Of a stretch of DNA of 64,000 nt, positions 16,461 through 26,366 are shown in pieces. Numbering within the stretch: the first letter of the stretch is position 1; each line of letters starts with the position of its first letter. The stretch spans positions 1,302,001-1,366,000 of the forward strand of contig NC_019942.1 in NCBI RefSeq assembly GCF_000327505.1, given 5' to 3'. The position numbers and the translations under genes were made by a program. This DNA is from Aciduliprofundum sp. MAR08-339. Its GTDB lineage: Archaea; Thermoplasmatota; Thermoplasmata; Thermoplasmatales; Aciduliprofundaceae. The notes beneath the pieces were generated by a model. That model made no database searches and was not told where the DNA came from. It saw only the letters and a list, made by a program, of their open reading frames with translations.

Positions 16461-17112
16461 CCCAAATCTGCTACACGCACTCAAAAACCTTGCCCTTGAG
16501 GGCGCTATAGAGAATTTCATTGAGATATCCACAAAGAGATTCGGAGAGACTCTTGGAATAAGCCAGCAGAGTGCATCTCGTAGAATCAGAGAGCTCAGAG
16601 ATGAGGATCTTGTTGAGGTTAGAAAATTCGGAAAGAGGATTTGGATCAAACTCACCAAGAAGGGAGTTGATATGCTGAAAAGAGAGGCCATGGATTACCG
16701 TCGGCTGTTCGAAATTGCCAAAAACATAGAGATCACAGGCGAGGTTGTGAGCGGATTGGGCGAAGGAAAGTACTACATAATGAAGGATGGATATTTCAAC
16801 CAGATAAAGGAAAAATTGTTTTTTGAGCCCTATCCCGGAACCCTCAATGTTCGGGTTTATGCCAGAGATATGGAGAAGGTGGAGATGCTCCATACAATCC
16901 CTGGAATACTCATAAAGGGCTTTGTATCCGAGGGACGCACATTTGGAAATGTGAAGGCATTTCTCTGCACAATAAACGGCAAAGATGCAGCCGTAATAAT
17001 CCCAGAAAGGAGCCATTACAGCGATATAATAGAGGTAATCTCAGATAAAAATTTAAGAGAGGAGTTAAAACTTGAGGACGGATCAATAGTGGACCTCATA
17101 ATTTTCCCCTAA
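16453..17112 (+). CDS. ribK: CTP-dependent riboflavin kinase with N-terminal winged helix (RbkR type)
   Basis: Phosphorylates riboflavin to FMN using CTP, the archaeal replacement for RibF. Residues 1-75 are a winged helix-turn-helix (GISQQSASRRIRELRDEDLV). Residues about 90-219 are the MJ0056-type kinase, with GEGKYYI, PYPGTLNVR, ERSHY and the closing LEDGSIVDLIIFP. Proteins of this fused type (RbkR) can also repress riboflavin genes; no other riboflavin gene is in this window, so regulation of a distant operon is inferred. The gene overlaps the PIN gene by eight bases and the convergent pyrI by four. Confidence 0.95.
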   Translation: MINPNLLHALKNLALEGAIENFIEISTKRFGETLGISQQSASRRIRELRDEDLVEVRKFGKRIWIKLTKKGVDMLKREAMDYRRLFEIAKNIEITGEVVSGLGEGKYYIMKDGYFNQIKEKLFFEPYPGTLNVRVYARDMEKVEMLHTIPGILIKGFVSEGRTFGNVKAFLCTINGKDAAVIIPERSHYSDIIEVISDKNLREELKLEDGSIVDLIIFP

Positions 17113-17572
17113 ATTATGTTTTCAATGATGTCCTCTCCCGTCATTTCCCTCTCGCAGTACTTGCACTTTAGGATAACCGGATCCTTGGAAACAACCTTAA
17201 ACTCTGGAACTATGGGCTCGTTTTGATTTGTTATGCACCTAGGATTCATGCACCTTACAATTCCCCTTATCTCATCGGGCAGTTCTACTTTGTGCTTTTT
17301 CACAACCTTGTAATTCTCAATCACATTCACCGTGGCAGTCGGGGTTATGAGTGCAATCTTATCGATTTCCTTCTCTTCCAGAAGCCTGTCCTCAATTTTC
17401 ACAACGTCCTTACAACCCATCCTGCTCTTTACGTGCATTACCATACTCACAGTTGAGCCAATATCTCCCTTTATGTTAAGTATTTTCAGGACCTTCAAGG
17501 CCATACCACAGAGAATGTGGTCTATGACTATTCCATTCTTTATTTTCTGAACCTTCAAGGTTTGCTCTTCCA

Positions 17573-17573
<1 letters not shown>
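17109..17573 (-). CDS. pyrI: Aspartate carbamoyltransferase regulatory chain
   Basis: Regulatory subunit that binds nucleotides and ties catalytic trimers together through a zinc site. The 154 residues have the allosteric domain (about 1-98) and the zinc domain with C108, C113, C137 and C140. The start shares one base with the pyrB stop, so the two are coupled and expected in equal amounts. Confidence 0.97.
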
Positions 17574-18511
<938 letters not shown>

Positions 18512-18517
18512 TTAAAA

Positions 18518-19366
18518 TTACCCTTTAAGACGCTCTGAGGCAAGTTTCAGAGATGCTTTTAAAATCGCTTCTGCATCACCCATGCAACTCATTCCCGCGG
18601 CTTTTCTATGCCCTCCATAGGAACAGGAGAAATCTTCAGAGATCTGAGCAAAAATTTCAAGAAGATTTAGTTCTCTGCTCCTTCCTATTATTCGAACCAT
18701 GTTCTTCCTGGATGATGCCACAAGAACAACGTCTGCATAGGTGAGTAGGGCCATTGCCACAGTGCTCTCATTGGCACTCACCCTGGTGGCTATTGCAATT
18801 TTATCCCCAACACTCCTGTAAATAAGACGCTGAAAACCCTTCAAAACCGAGATTTTCTCACCAAAATTAATTGGAAGTTCAACAAGATTTATCAGATCCT
18901 TCATATTTATCCCGTACTCACCCATCAATTCACCTACAATTTGCATGGTTCTTGCATTGGCGTGTCGGAACCAGACGGTATCACTTATAATTCCTGCAAT
19001 AAGAAGCATTGCAGCCTTTCTGCTTGGCATGATCCTGTGTATATCGTAAACCATCTCTGCACATGATGGATACCCGGCATTCACATATCTTTCTCGTGCC
19101 TCAATATTGTTGCTTTCGTGATGATCGTACACAGCATCAATTCTCATATCCCCAAATTTTCCCAGTTGCTCCCTGCTGGCAGTATCCACAGTTATGATCT
19201 TCTCATAATATCCATCCACATTATCCTTTACAGGTATATCCAGAACCTGGGCTGCATTCTTGGCAAACTTGTCAAGACCATCCGATACTATCACACTATC
19301 TCCAAGAACCTCACTCAAATAATAGGCAGAGGAAAGGGCGTCAAGATCTGCATTTTTGTGCATCAA
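18518..19366 (-). CDS. DHH-family phosphoesterase (NrnA/bifunctional oligoribonuclease-like)
   Basis: A 282-residue DHH-DHHA1 protein that probably hydrolyses short oligonucleotides or a phosphate such as pAp; the substrate is not determined. It shows MHKNADLDAL at the N-terminus, TVDTAS, the VYDHHESNN motif, GIISDT and the C-terminal GGHRKAAGM. The first motif starts at the very N-terminus, so the start is tight: TTG 19366 or ATG 19363, both just inside the end of pfdB. Any real start further upstream would have to lie inside pfdB. It is one of three DHH proteins in the window and seems to be last in the pcc1-pfdB operon. Confidence 0.85.
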   Translation of the reverse strand: MMHKNADLDALSSAYYLSEVLGDSVIVSDGLDKFAKNAAQVLDIPVKDNVDGYYEKIITVDTASREQLGKFGDMRIDAVYDHHESNNIEARERYVNAGYPSCAEMVYDIHRIMPSRKAAMLLIAGIISDTVWFRHANARTMQIVGELMGEYGINMKDLINLVELPINFGEKISVLKGFQRLIYRSVGDKIAIATRVSANESTVAMALLTYADVVLVASSRKNMVRIIGRSRELNLLEIFAQISEDFSCSYGGHRKAAGMSCMGDAEAILKASLKLASERLKG

Positions 19367-19368
19367 TA

Positions 19369-19734
19369 TTAGCCTGATACCGCTCCGCCTCCGTAGGCCG
19401 CGGCAAACTCCCTCTGTATCTCTTCGTACTTCTTCTGCAGTAGTTCCTGCTGTCTCTGCACGGCCTTGATCCTGAGTTCGAGCATTTCCCTCTTTTCCTC
19501 AAGTTCTTTTTTCACTTCTTCCTTGCTCTTTGCGCGGACGAGGATGCTGCCCACATGCTTGTATATGGGCGTACCCTCCTCAACCTTTTCAAGTTCCTCA
19601 AGACTCTTTTCAACTTCCTTTAGAGATACCTCAAGTTGGTACCTCTGGGCCACTATCACTTCCAACTCACCCTGCAGTTTTTGAGCCTGCTCAAGTTTCT
19701 GCTGCAGATGGGGAGTTAAGTTAAGTTCAACCAT
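19369..19734 (-). CDS. pfdB: Prefoldin subunit beta
   Basis: Beta subunit of the hexameric chaperone that passes unfolded proteins to the thermosome. The 121 residues form two long coiled-coil helices (about 10-50 and 75-110) joined by a short beta hairpin (GTPIYKHVGSILV). The start is ATG 19734, with a perfect GGAGGTGA (complement of 19741-19748) six bases upstream. That site lies inside the end of pcc1, and the genes overlap by eight bases. Confidence 0.96.
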   Translation of the reverse strand: MVELNLTPHLQQKLEQAQKLQGELEVIVAQRYQLEVSLKEVEKSLEELEKVEEGTPIYKHVGSILVRAKSKEEVKKELEEKREMLELRIKAVQRQQELLQKKYEEIQREFAAAYGGGAVSG

Positions 19735-19960
19735 TTTCAATCACCTCCATAACATCCTTTGCAAGCCCAATCCATCTCAAATAGGAGTTCAACGCTGCCC
19801 TGAGGGCATGGGCATCATCCGCAAATATCCGAAGTTCAACCTCGTTTTCCCTATGCTTTATTTCAACCCTAGTTCGCGGTATCTCCCTTACAGCCTCTAC
19901 CCTCAGCGCCTCGTATATCTCGCCCGTATCTTCAAATAGGATTTGGGCCTCGTAGTGCAC
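19727..19960 (-). CDS. pcc1: KEOPS complex subunit Pcc1
   Basis: Dimerisation subunit of KEOPS, which makes N6-threonylcarbamoyladenosine at tRNA position 37. The 77-residue protein has the typical beta-alpha pattern (YEAQILFED, then HALRAALNSYLRWIGLAKDV). It begins on GTG 19960; the TATA-like TAATATATA (minus strand, about 19978-19986) is about 22 bases upstream. The order pcc1-prefoldin is common in archaea. Confidence 0.9.
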   Translation of the reverse strand: MHYEAQILFEDTGEIYEALRVEAVREIPRTRVEIKHRENEVELRIFADDAHALRAALNSYLRWIGLAKDVMEVIENG

Positions 19961-19993
19961 AAGTGAATATTCTTTTTGTATATATTAATTCTC

Positions 19994-20896
19994 TCAGAAA
20001 AGGAAGATGAGTGCAACTCCAACCACAGAGATCATAGCCCCAAGAATTCCTCTGAAATTAACCCTCTCCCCATGGGCAAAGTAAACAACTGGAATGACCA
20101 TAATGGGTGTCATGGACATCAGGGTTGATGCAATTCCCACATCAGCATATCGGATTGATATCATTGATAGCCAGAGCCCTATGAAGGGTCCTATCAAAGA
20201 GCCAATGAATACCAATTTTAAAGAGTACCTATCCCGGAAGGCCCTTGCCATATATGCAGGCCTTTTCCATATTGCCACCGTGAGCCATATTACAGGCAGG
20301 GCCGCCAAAACCCTTATAACCGTGGTGGACAGGGGATCCAAGGAGGCTCCGGAAAATAGCATACCGTACTTTGATAAAACCACCCCTGTTCCCTGCCCCA
20401 GGGCTGCTATTGTACCCAACAAAACCCCCAATTTCACATTCTTGGGCATACTTTTCTCCCTTTTTTCAATTATAACAATCCATATTCCTGCGAGAACCAG
20501 AAAAATGCCCAGAAGTGCGAAGTAAGAGGGCATTTCTCCCAACATGAGAAAACCACCTATGAGGGAAAATATTGGTGCCATGGAGGATACGAGGATAGCC
20601 CTTCTTGGACCTATCTCAATAAGTGCTCCAAAATACGCAAGGTCCCCCACCGCCAGACCTATTATTCCGCTCAGGGAGAGCACTAGAATTTGCAGCGAGT
20701 TTACCTGAGGAAAAGGTGTTCCATAAAGCAAGAAGTGAAAAAATAAAAATAGAGATGCACTTATAGCTATTCTCAGGGCATTCAAATTCAGAGGTCCTAT
20801 TCTCTTTCCAACAGTGGTGAATATTGTTGAAGATACGGACCAGGTAAATGCTGCCGAAAGTGCTGCCAACTCTCCGAGCAAGGCCAACATTTGCAT
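19994..20896 (-). CDS. EamA/DMT-family transporter
   Basis: Ten-helix membrane transporter of the drug/metabolite superfamily, formed by two EamA repeats (about 1-140 and 155-300), each ending in a GxxxxxxxG helix (LLGIFLVLAGIWIVIIE; LGAMISVVGVALIFLF). The 300-residue length is normal. Substrates of this family are amino acids, nucleosides or other metabolites and cannot be predicted here. A TTTATA element lies about 25 bases before ATG 20896, so it probably has its own promoter. Confidence 0.88.
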   Translation of the reverse strand: MQMLALLGELAALSAAFTWSVSSTIFTTVGKRIGPLNLNALRIAISASLFLFFHFLLYGTPFPQVNSLQILVLSLSGIIGLAVGDLAYFGALIEIGPRRAILVSSMAPIFSLIGGFLMLGEMPSYFALLGIFLVLAGIWIVIIEKREKSMPKNVKLGVLLGTIAALGQGTGVVLSKYGMLFSGASLDPLSTTVIRVLAALPVIWLTVAIWKRPAYMARAFRDRYSLKLVFIGSLIGPFIGLWLSMISIRYADVGIASTLMSMTPIMVIPVVYFAHGERVNFRGILGAMISVVGVALIFLF

Positions 20897-20923
20897 GGAG
20901 ATGAAAATGAAGTATAAAAGGGT

Positions 20924-21979
20924 TTAATATCTTCTCTTTATCATATAGTCCGCGAGCCAGAGAAGGAACTCACGCATGCTCTCATCCTTCACTTCCATGC
21001 TCATAAGAGCATTTTTTGCCTCTTTAACAAGGCTTTCTGCAAGATTTCTGGAATAATCGAGGGATCCCGTATTCCTAACAACATCCCTCACCTTCTCAAG
21101 CTGTTCATAGGTAACCGCAGGATTTCCCAATGCACCCATTATTATCTTTCTATCCTCGCTGCTTCCACTCTCCAAGGCCTTTATTATGAGCAATGTTTTC
21201 TTTCCTTCTGCGAGATCGCTGGTGACGGGCTTTCCAAGTTCTTCCTCGTTGCCAAATAGCCCCAGAATATCATCCTGTAATTGAAAGGCCACACCCACAG
21301 GTATGGCAAATTTCTCAATACCATCTGGCTCAGCACCTGCAAGAATCATACCCAAAGCAAGGGGCCCTTCAATGGTGTATCTCGCCGTCTTGTATTTATG
21401 GAGAAGGAGTAGATCTTCCTCCCTGAACTCGTCCATCACAGCGGAGTAAATATCGATTATCTGTCCGTAGCCTGTGTACTCTATGATCTCGTTGAGTTTA
21501 TAAATCGCCTTTACCTTTAACTCGGCAGGGAATTTTGAATCTGATAAAATCTCCATTGCGTAGGCATCTGCCAGATCACCGAGGATTATGGCCATGCTCT
21601 CCCCAAACTTGACAGGTCTGCCTGCAAACCCGTTTTTGAGATGCTTCTTCTCGTATATTTTATGAACAGTATCCTTACCTCTGCGCAGATCACTTTCATC
21701 CATTATGTCGTCGTGAATTAGCAAATAACTCTGGATCAATTCAAGGGCGGTGGATGCCCTTATTATATCCTCCTCCATCTCGCCACCCATCATCTTATAT
21801 CCAACGATCATAAGAATTGCACGTATCCTTTTTCCTCCACGAAGGGTGTACTCCCGGAGAATTTCGCAGGCTTCACGAGAACTCCAGTGCTCCAGGTCTC
21901 CCTCCTTTTCCCGGAAAAATTCGGTAAGGTGCTCTTCAACCTTCAGTTTATAATACCCCATAAGTTCCTTTGGATCCAT
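20924..21979 (-). CDS. idsA: Isoprenyl diphosphate synthase (farnesyl/geranylgeranyl type)
   Basis: Makes the C15/C20 prenyl diphosphate used for archaeal ether lipids from DMAPP and IPP. The 351-residue protein has the first aspartate-rich motif DDIMD and a second motif around QLQDDILG. A tyrosine lies at the fifth position before the first motif (YLLIHDD); a bulky residue there limits chain length, as in archaeal geranylgeranyl diphosphate synthases. I chose ATG 21979 (MDPKELM): the ten residues before it are a run of Phe/Leu, and a TATA-like TTTTTATTT lies about 25 bases upstream. Confidence 0.92.
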   Translation of the reverse strand: MDPKELMGYYKLKVEEHLTEFFREKEGDLEHWSSREACEILREYTLRGGKRIRAILMIVGYKMMGGEMEEDIIRASTALELIQSYLLIHDDIMDESDLRRGKDTVHKIYEKKHLKNGFAGRPVKFGESMAIILGDLADAYAMEILSDSKFPAELKVKAIYKLNEIIEYTGYGQIIDIYSAVMDEFREEDLLLLHKYKTARYTIEGPLALGMILAGAEPDGIEKFAIPVGVAFQLQDDILGLFGNEEELGKPVTSDLAEGKKTLLIIKALESGSSEDRKIIMGALGNPAVTYEQLEKVRDVVRNTGSLDYSRNLAESLVKEAKNALMSMEVKDESMREFLLWLADYMIKRRY

Positions 21980-22014
21980 AAGCAACACCAGAAAGAGAAA
22001 TAAAAACAAGGTTT

Positions 22015-22614
22015 TTATAGATTTGCCCTTCTTGAAGGCCTTACCTTCTCCGCACCCATGCCCTTGTTTCTCAATCCTCTGCCCTTCTTACCCGCACTTG
22101 TGAGTCCTCTAAATGCACGACCCTTGTGCTTCTTGCTGCATATCCATCCGATCTTTGGATCATTGCATATGGCAGGATGATGGGTGTCAACAAGAATGAC
22201 CTCGTAATAATGGTGCTTTCCATCCTCACCCACATAATAGGAATTCAGCACCTCCATGTTGGGGTATTTCCTAGCAACCCTTTCCTCTCCTATTCTCTGG
22301 GTACTTTTGCGCATGGGTATGCGGTTTATACCCCTTCTCTTTGGTCTTCTTCCTGCCTTTATTCTGCGTCTTTGAAGATTTCCACGACGCACACGAACTC
22401 GCACAACTATGAATCCCTGCTTGGCCCTGTAACCCAGTTCTCTGGCCCGATCTATGCGCGTTGGTCTATCAACACGAACAATTGCCCCCTCTCTTCTCCA
22501 CTGAACCATCCTCTGCCACTGAATATCACGAATGTATGTTTTCTTATGCTCCTTCCAGGCGTTTTTCACATATCCATACATATTAACGGCTCTTCTTTTC
22601 GGAAGTTGATACAT
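22015..22614 (-). CDS. rpl15e: Ribosomal protein L15e (eL15)
   Basis: Very basic large-subunit protein of 199 residues, containing the typical [10 protein letters not shown] start region, [22 protein letters not shown] and [29 protein letters not shown]. The family normally starts at MYGYV, twelve residues in. However, a GGAGG site lies about eight bases before the ATG at 22614, and a second GGAGG lies further up, so the longer form is plausible. The promoter is the TATATATA tract at about 22678-22686. Confidence 0.96.
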   Translation of the reverse strand: MYQLPKRRAVNMYGYVKNAWKEHKKTYIRDIQWQRMVQWRREGAIVRVDRPTRIDRARELGYRAKQGFIVVRVRVRRGNLQRRRIKAGRRPKRRGINRIPMRKSTQRIGEERVARKYPNMEVLNSYYVGEDGKHHYYEVILVDTHHPAICNDPKIGWICSKKHKGRAFRGLTSAGKKGRGLRNKGMGAEKVRPSRRANL

Positions 22615-22695
22615 TCTTCATTCCTCCTTGGGATTCCTCCTGCGAGACATCTCCCTTTGAAAGCGGAATGGGAGTTTTGTATATATAATCTTCGT
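22615..22695. promoter_or_regulatory. Promoter and leader of rpl15e
   Basis: 81 bases holding a TATATATAA-type box (minus strand, near 22680) and a leader of about 40 bases with two GGAGGAA motifs (near 22619-22642). The doubled ribosome-binding motif is unusual, and one copy directly abuts an out-of-frame ATG seven bases before the gene start. Confidence 0.5.
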
Positions 22696-24171
22696 TCATT
22701 TACGCAGGAAATAGATGAAGAGAAGGGACTCCAAGAGCAAAATAACTTCGCTGAGGATGTACATGTGGAAGATCACAAGTATGGCAGCTGGGGCAACTGC
22801 AAGGGATATGAGGAGAAGAAGCAGAAGCATATCTCCCCATCTCAAATCTGGAATGCCTATATCCTCTCCCCTGTAGTGGAAATAGTAGAGCATGGATACT
22901 GAGGAAGAAATGAATGGAAGCATTATTGGATAGGGGAGGAGAATTAAAGCACCTACACCATTGTAGTAAATTGCCAGGAAGAGCATAACGAATCCAAGGG
23001 CCCATGGCACTATGCACATGGCAATGATCTTGGACATGAGGAAATCTCTCTTTCTGAGAGGTAGGGTTCTGAGGAAATCGAGGGAATTAACATCAATTTT
23101 CAAAACCGCATCAACGCCGGTAGCCGCCAGAACTCCAACGGTGAACAGGAGGGGCACAGCCACATCAACTGGAAATCTTCCCGTACTTAGAGCGATGAAG
23201 AGCTGTGGAAAAACTATGTAAACTATTATCAGGAATCCTGCCAAAAGGGCGGTTCTTCTTATCAGGAGCTTGAAATCCTTGAGGAGAAGTGCATGCACAG
23301 TGCCAATTCTCACAACCCTGTACTCCCTTTTTTCCACAGAGCCAGATATCACATTTGGTTCCATTATCCTTTTCCATACGCTCCCAAGAAGAGCATAATA
23401 GAGAATTAGGAGAATGGCCCCGTATATGGCAAGGAGAGCTGCAGAGTAAATAGGATTGAAAATTGTGCCCACTGAGAATGGGTAAATCAAAGAATATTTG
23501 CCTATCACCCCTGCCCACTCTCCAGCATGCTGCCTGACATAATTCTGCATATAAACGAAGGCGTAGAACATTCCAATAAAAAGAAAAAAGAATATTGCCC
23601 GAATTATATTTGCTATCATCTCCTTCCTTCCGGCGCTCTGCCTGACCTTCAGGCCGAAGAATGTGAGAATTATCAACCCGAAGACATGGCCCATAAATAT
23701 GCCCACCATGAACCAAAACAGAGAGAGGATTCCTGCAAGGGGATATTTCCAAATTATGATGCCCGCGGTTGGTATAACTATGGCAAAGGAGGGCGATACC
23801 TCAAGTAGAAGGTAGGCGCTTAGAAGCCTTGAGCCCATCTTTACGGGCAGAATCTTCAACGGTTCAAATACTCCCATATACACAACATTTGAGCCCTGAA
23901 TGGATGTGATGTACAGGGCAAAAACAAAGGGTATAACGGAAAGAAATACGGAGAATGTGGAAATAAGAGCCCTATCGGTGGTAAATGCAATTCCCATGGC
24001 CCCAAATAGTCCGAGGAAAAAGTAATTGGCAAATTGAATTCCAAGTCCACGCTTTACGCTAAGTGCATTTTTCAGAGCCTGCCTGTACCTTGCGGGATTG
24101 TTGGCAAGTATGGGATTCCTCTGAACAATGCGATAGTGAATTTCCCTGTAGAGCATAAATACAAGGTTCAT
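22696..24171 (-). CDS. ABC transporter permease, large ABC-2-like membrane protein
   Basis: A 491-residue integral membrane protein with about 12 hydrophobic segments and a soluble loop in the middle (GSVEKREYRVVRI...). It starts three bases after the stop of the ATPase gene, so the two make one exporter. No substrate is evident. The N-terminal cytoplasmic stretch (YREIHYRIVQRNPI) and the lack of a large extracellular domain resemble archaeal ABC-2-type exporters of lipid, antibiotic or unknown cargo rather than importers. Confidence 0.85.
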   Translation of the reverse strand: MNLVFMLYREIHYRIVQRNPILANNPARYRQALKNALSVKRGLGIQFANYFFLGLFGAMGIAFTTDRALISTFSVFLSVIPFVFALYITSIQGSNVVYMGVFEPLKILPVKMGSRLLSAYLLLEVSPSFAIVIPTAGIIIWKYPLAGILSLFWFMVGIFMGHVFGLIILTFFGLKVRQSAGRKEMIANIIRAIFFFLFIGMFYAFVYMQNYVRQHAGEWAGVIGKYSLIYPFSVGTIFNPIYSAALLAIYGAILLILYYALLGSVWKRIMEPNVISGSVEKREYRVVRIGTVHALLLKDFKLLIRRTALLAGFLIIVYIVFPQLFIALSTGRFPVDVAVPLLFTVGVLAATGVDAVLKIDVNSLDFLRTLPLRKRDFLMSKIIAMCIVPWALGFVMLFLAIYYNGVGALILLPYPIMLPFISSSVSMLYYFHYRGEDIGIPDLRWGDMLLLLLLISLAVAPAAILVIFHMYILSEVILLLESLLFIYFLRK

Positions 24172-24174
24172 AAC

Positions 24175-24936
24175 TCACAGAACCTCCTGAAGGGCATTGA
24201 TCACAGAGAGCATTTCCTCCTTGCTTTCGGTTAACTTCAAAAATATGTCCTCAAGGTTCTCCTCCTGAGCCTTCTCACGCAGCTCATCCATTGTACCCTC
24301 GGCGACTATGTTTCCCTGATAAATTAGGCCTATTCTATCGCACAGCACCTCTGCCAGGGGAAGTACATGGGTGGAAAATACAATGCTCCTCCCATCACTC
24401 TTAAATTTCAGAAGCAGTTCACGAAGAATTCTTGCACTCTTTGGGTCTAGACCATTCATGGATTCATCCATGATTATGACCTCAGGATCATGCAAAAGTG
24501 CGGAAATTATGGATATTTTCTGTTTTGTTCCAAAACTGAGTGTGCCTATGAACTGGTTCATGTACTTCCCAATATCAAAGGCCTCAACAAAACTCGCAAC
24601 TCTCCTTTGCAGTATATCCTCATCTATTTTCCTTATGCTGCCTATGAGAGTGAATAGTTCTGCTGGTGTCAGGCTCTCATAAAGTGCCGGTGTCTCTGGA
24701 ACAAATCCAGAAATTTCCTTTATTTTCAAATTATTCTTGCTCACATCTATGCCCTCAACGAGCACTTTGCCAGAGGTTGGAGGTAGCACCCCTGCAAGAA
24801 TCTTCAAGGTGGTGCTCTTCCCGCTTCCGTTGGGTCCTAGTAATCCGTAAATCTCACCATCTTCCACCCTGAAACTCAATCCATCAATCACCATCTTGTT
24901 ACCGTACCTCTTCACAAGATTCTCCACTATTATCAA
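24175..24936 (-). CDS. ABC transporter ATP-binding protein
   Basis: ATPase subunit powering the adjacent permease. It shows Walker A GPNGSGKST, a modified signature LSFGTKQKISI (LSxGxxQ type), Walker B VIIMDE followed by MNGLDPKS, and the H-loop FSTHVL. I place the start at TTG 24936 because GGGGGTGA (complement of 24941-24948) lies four bases upstream and the strand IIVENLVKRYG begins at once. This gives 253 residues. An upstream in-frame extension of 30 residues looks non-conserved. Confidence 0.9.
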   Translation of the reverse strand: MIIVENLVKRYGNKMVIDGLSFRVEDGEIYGLLGPNGSGKSTTLKILAGVLPPTSGKVLVEGIDVSKNNLKIKEISGFVPETPALYESLTPAELFTLIGSIRKIDEDILQRRVASFVEAFDIGKYMNQFIGTLSFGTKQKISIISALLHDPEVIIMDESMNGLDPKSARILRELLLKFKSDGRSIVFSTHVLPLAEVLCDRIGLIYQGNIVAEGTMDELREKAQEENLEDIFLKLTESKEEMLSVINALQEVL

Positions 24937-25058
24937 GGCTTCACCCCCAGAGTGGTATGATATCCACCCACATATGAATCTTCCATAGTTGGAGATACAA
25001 GATGGAGTAATTAATTTTATGGGCAAGATTTATTAAAGCATAAACGATTTTCCCTTTT

Positions 25059-26366
25059 ATGGAAGATTTCAAGATAATACACGATGCTATCCACGGAAGC
25101 ATAAAATTTGAGAATGTCACATTGAGGCTTCTTGAAACGCCCGAAATGCAGAGATTGAGCGGAATAAAACAACTTGGCCTAGGCTATCTGGTGTTTCCTG
25201 GAGCAAATCACACAAGATTGGAGCATTCAATAGGCGTGGGCTATGTGGCAGGAAGGATGGGGGAGGTTCTCAATCTTTCAAGGGAGGAGATAGAAACCCT
25301 AAAGGCGGCGGGTATGCTCCATGATCTCGGCCACTCTCCATTCTCCCACACCCTTGAGTACCTCCTTTATGAAAAAACGAAGATGGATCATATGGAGATA
25401 ACAACAAAGATTATAGAGGGAAAAATAGACCTTCTGGAGGGACTTGAAATTGAGGACAGGGAGCGCGTACACGAAATATTGAACGATTACGGACTCGATA
25501 TAAAGCAAATTGAAAAGATGATACTGGGCCAGACAGAAGAGATTTCACTTGACAATTTTGACGGACACAGGGGGTTCTTTGGCAACGAGAAAAATTATAT
25601 GGTGAATATGATAAGTGGAAGCTTGGATGCTGATCAAATTGATTACCTCTTGAGAGATGCCCATTACACAGGAGTGGCCCATGGAGCCATAGATTTCCCA
25701 CGCATACTGCACACATTGAAGATAAAAAATGGAGAGCTGATGATCGATAAGAAGGGTGTGCCCGCCCTGGAGGGTATGCTTGTTGCCCGTGCCCTTATGT
25801 ATTCGGCCGTATATTTCCATAAAACGAACCGCATAGGAGAGCTCATGCTCTCCCGTGCCGTTGAAGAGATTGAGATGGAAAACTGGATAGAAATATATCG
25901 CTACAACGATTCAGAACTAATTTCTCTACTCCTCAATCAGGGAGGTTATCCACAGGAAATTGCCCTGCGACTCAAATACAGACGTCTTTTCAAAAAGGTG
26001 ATGGTTAGAAACTTTGAGGAACTGGAAAATGCCTACGGAGAGGATTACAAGGACGTTCTTCTCAAACTCTGCGATTTGAAGGAGCGTAGAAAGGTTGAGA
26101 GGGAAATAGCAGAAATGGCAGGGGTAGATGAGAGATACGTGCTCATTGACATACCCAGCAGGAACGTGATACTCTCGGAGCCCAGACTCACAAAAACAAA
26201 TGTGAAAGTTGTTGAAAACGGGCATGTGTACCCCCTATCAAAGTTCTCACCACTGGCAAAGGCACTCCAGAGCAGAAAGGTTCAGGACTGGGCGATAATG
26301 GTCATAACACCCAAAGAGCACAGGGAAAAGGTTAAAAAAGTGGCAGAGAGGGTTATTTTTTCCTGA
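25059..26366 (+). CDS. HD-domain phosphohydrolase of the SAMHD1-like dNTPase family
   Basis: A 435-residue metal-dependent hydrolase related to dGTPases and SAMHD1 (COG1078 type), which hydrolyses dNTPs to deoxynucleosides and triphosphate. It opens with IHDAIHGSIKF. Metal ligands are H56 in HTRLEHS, H88-D89 in the HD motif, and an aspartate near 191 in the LDADQIDYLLRD block. A TATA-like ATTTATTA (25028-25035) is 27 bases before the ATG, so a leaderless mRNA is likely. The last base abuts the end of the thermosome gene. The physiological role is inferred. Confidence 0.9.
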   Translation: MEDFKIIHDAIHGSIKFENVTLRLLETPEMQRLSGIKQLGLGYLVFPGANHTRLEHSIGVGYVAGRMGEVLNLSREEIETLKAAGMLHDLGHSPFSHTLEYLLYEKTKMDHMEITTKIIEGKIDLLEGLEIEDRERVHEILNDYGLDIKQIEKMILGQTEEISLDNFDGHRGFFGNEKNYMVNMISGSLDADQIDYLLRDAHYTGVAHGAIDFPRILHTLKIKNGELMIDKKGVPALEGMLVARALMYSAVYFHKTNRIGELMLSRAVEEIEMENWIEIYRYNDSELISLLLNQGGYPQEIALRLKYRRLFKKVMVRNFEELENAYGEDYKDVLLKLCDLKERRKVEREIAEMAGVDERYVLIDIPSRNVILSEPRLTKTNVKVVENGHVYPLSKFSPLAKALQSRKVQDWAIMVITPKEHREKVKKVAERVIFS

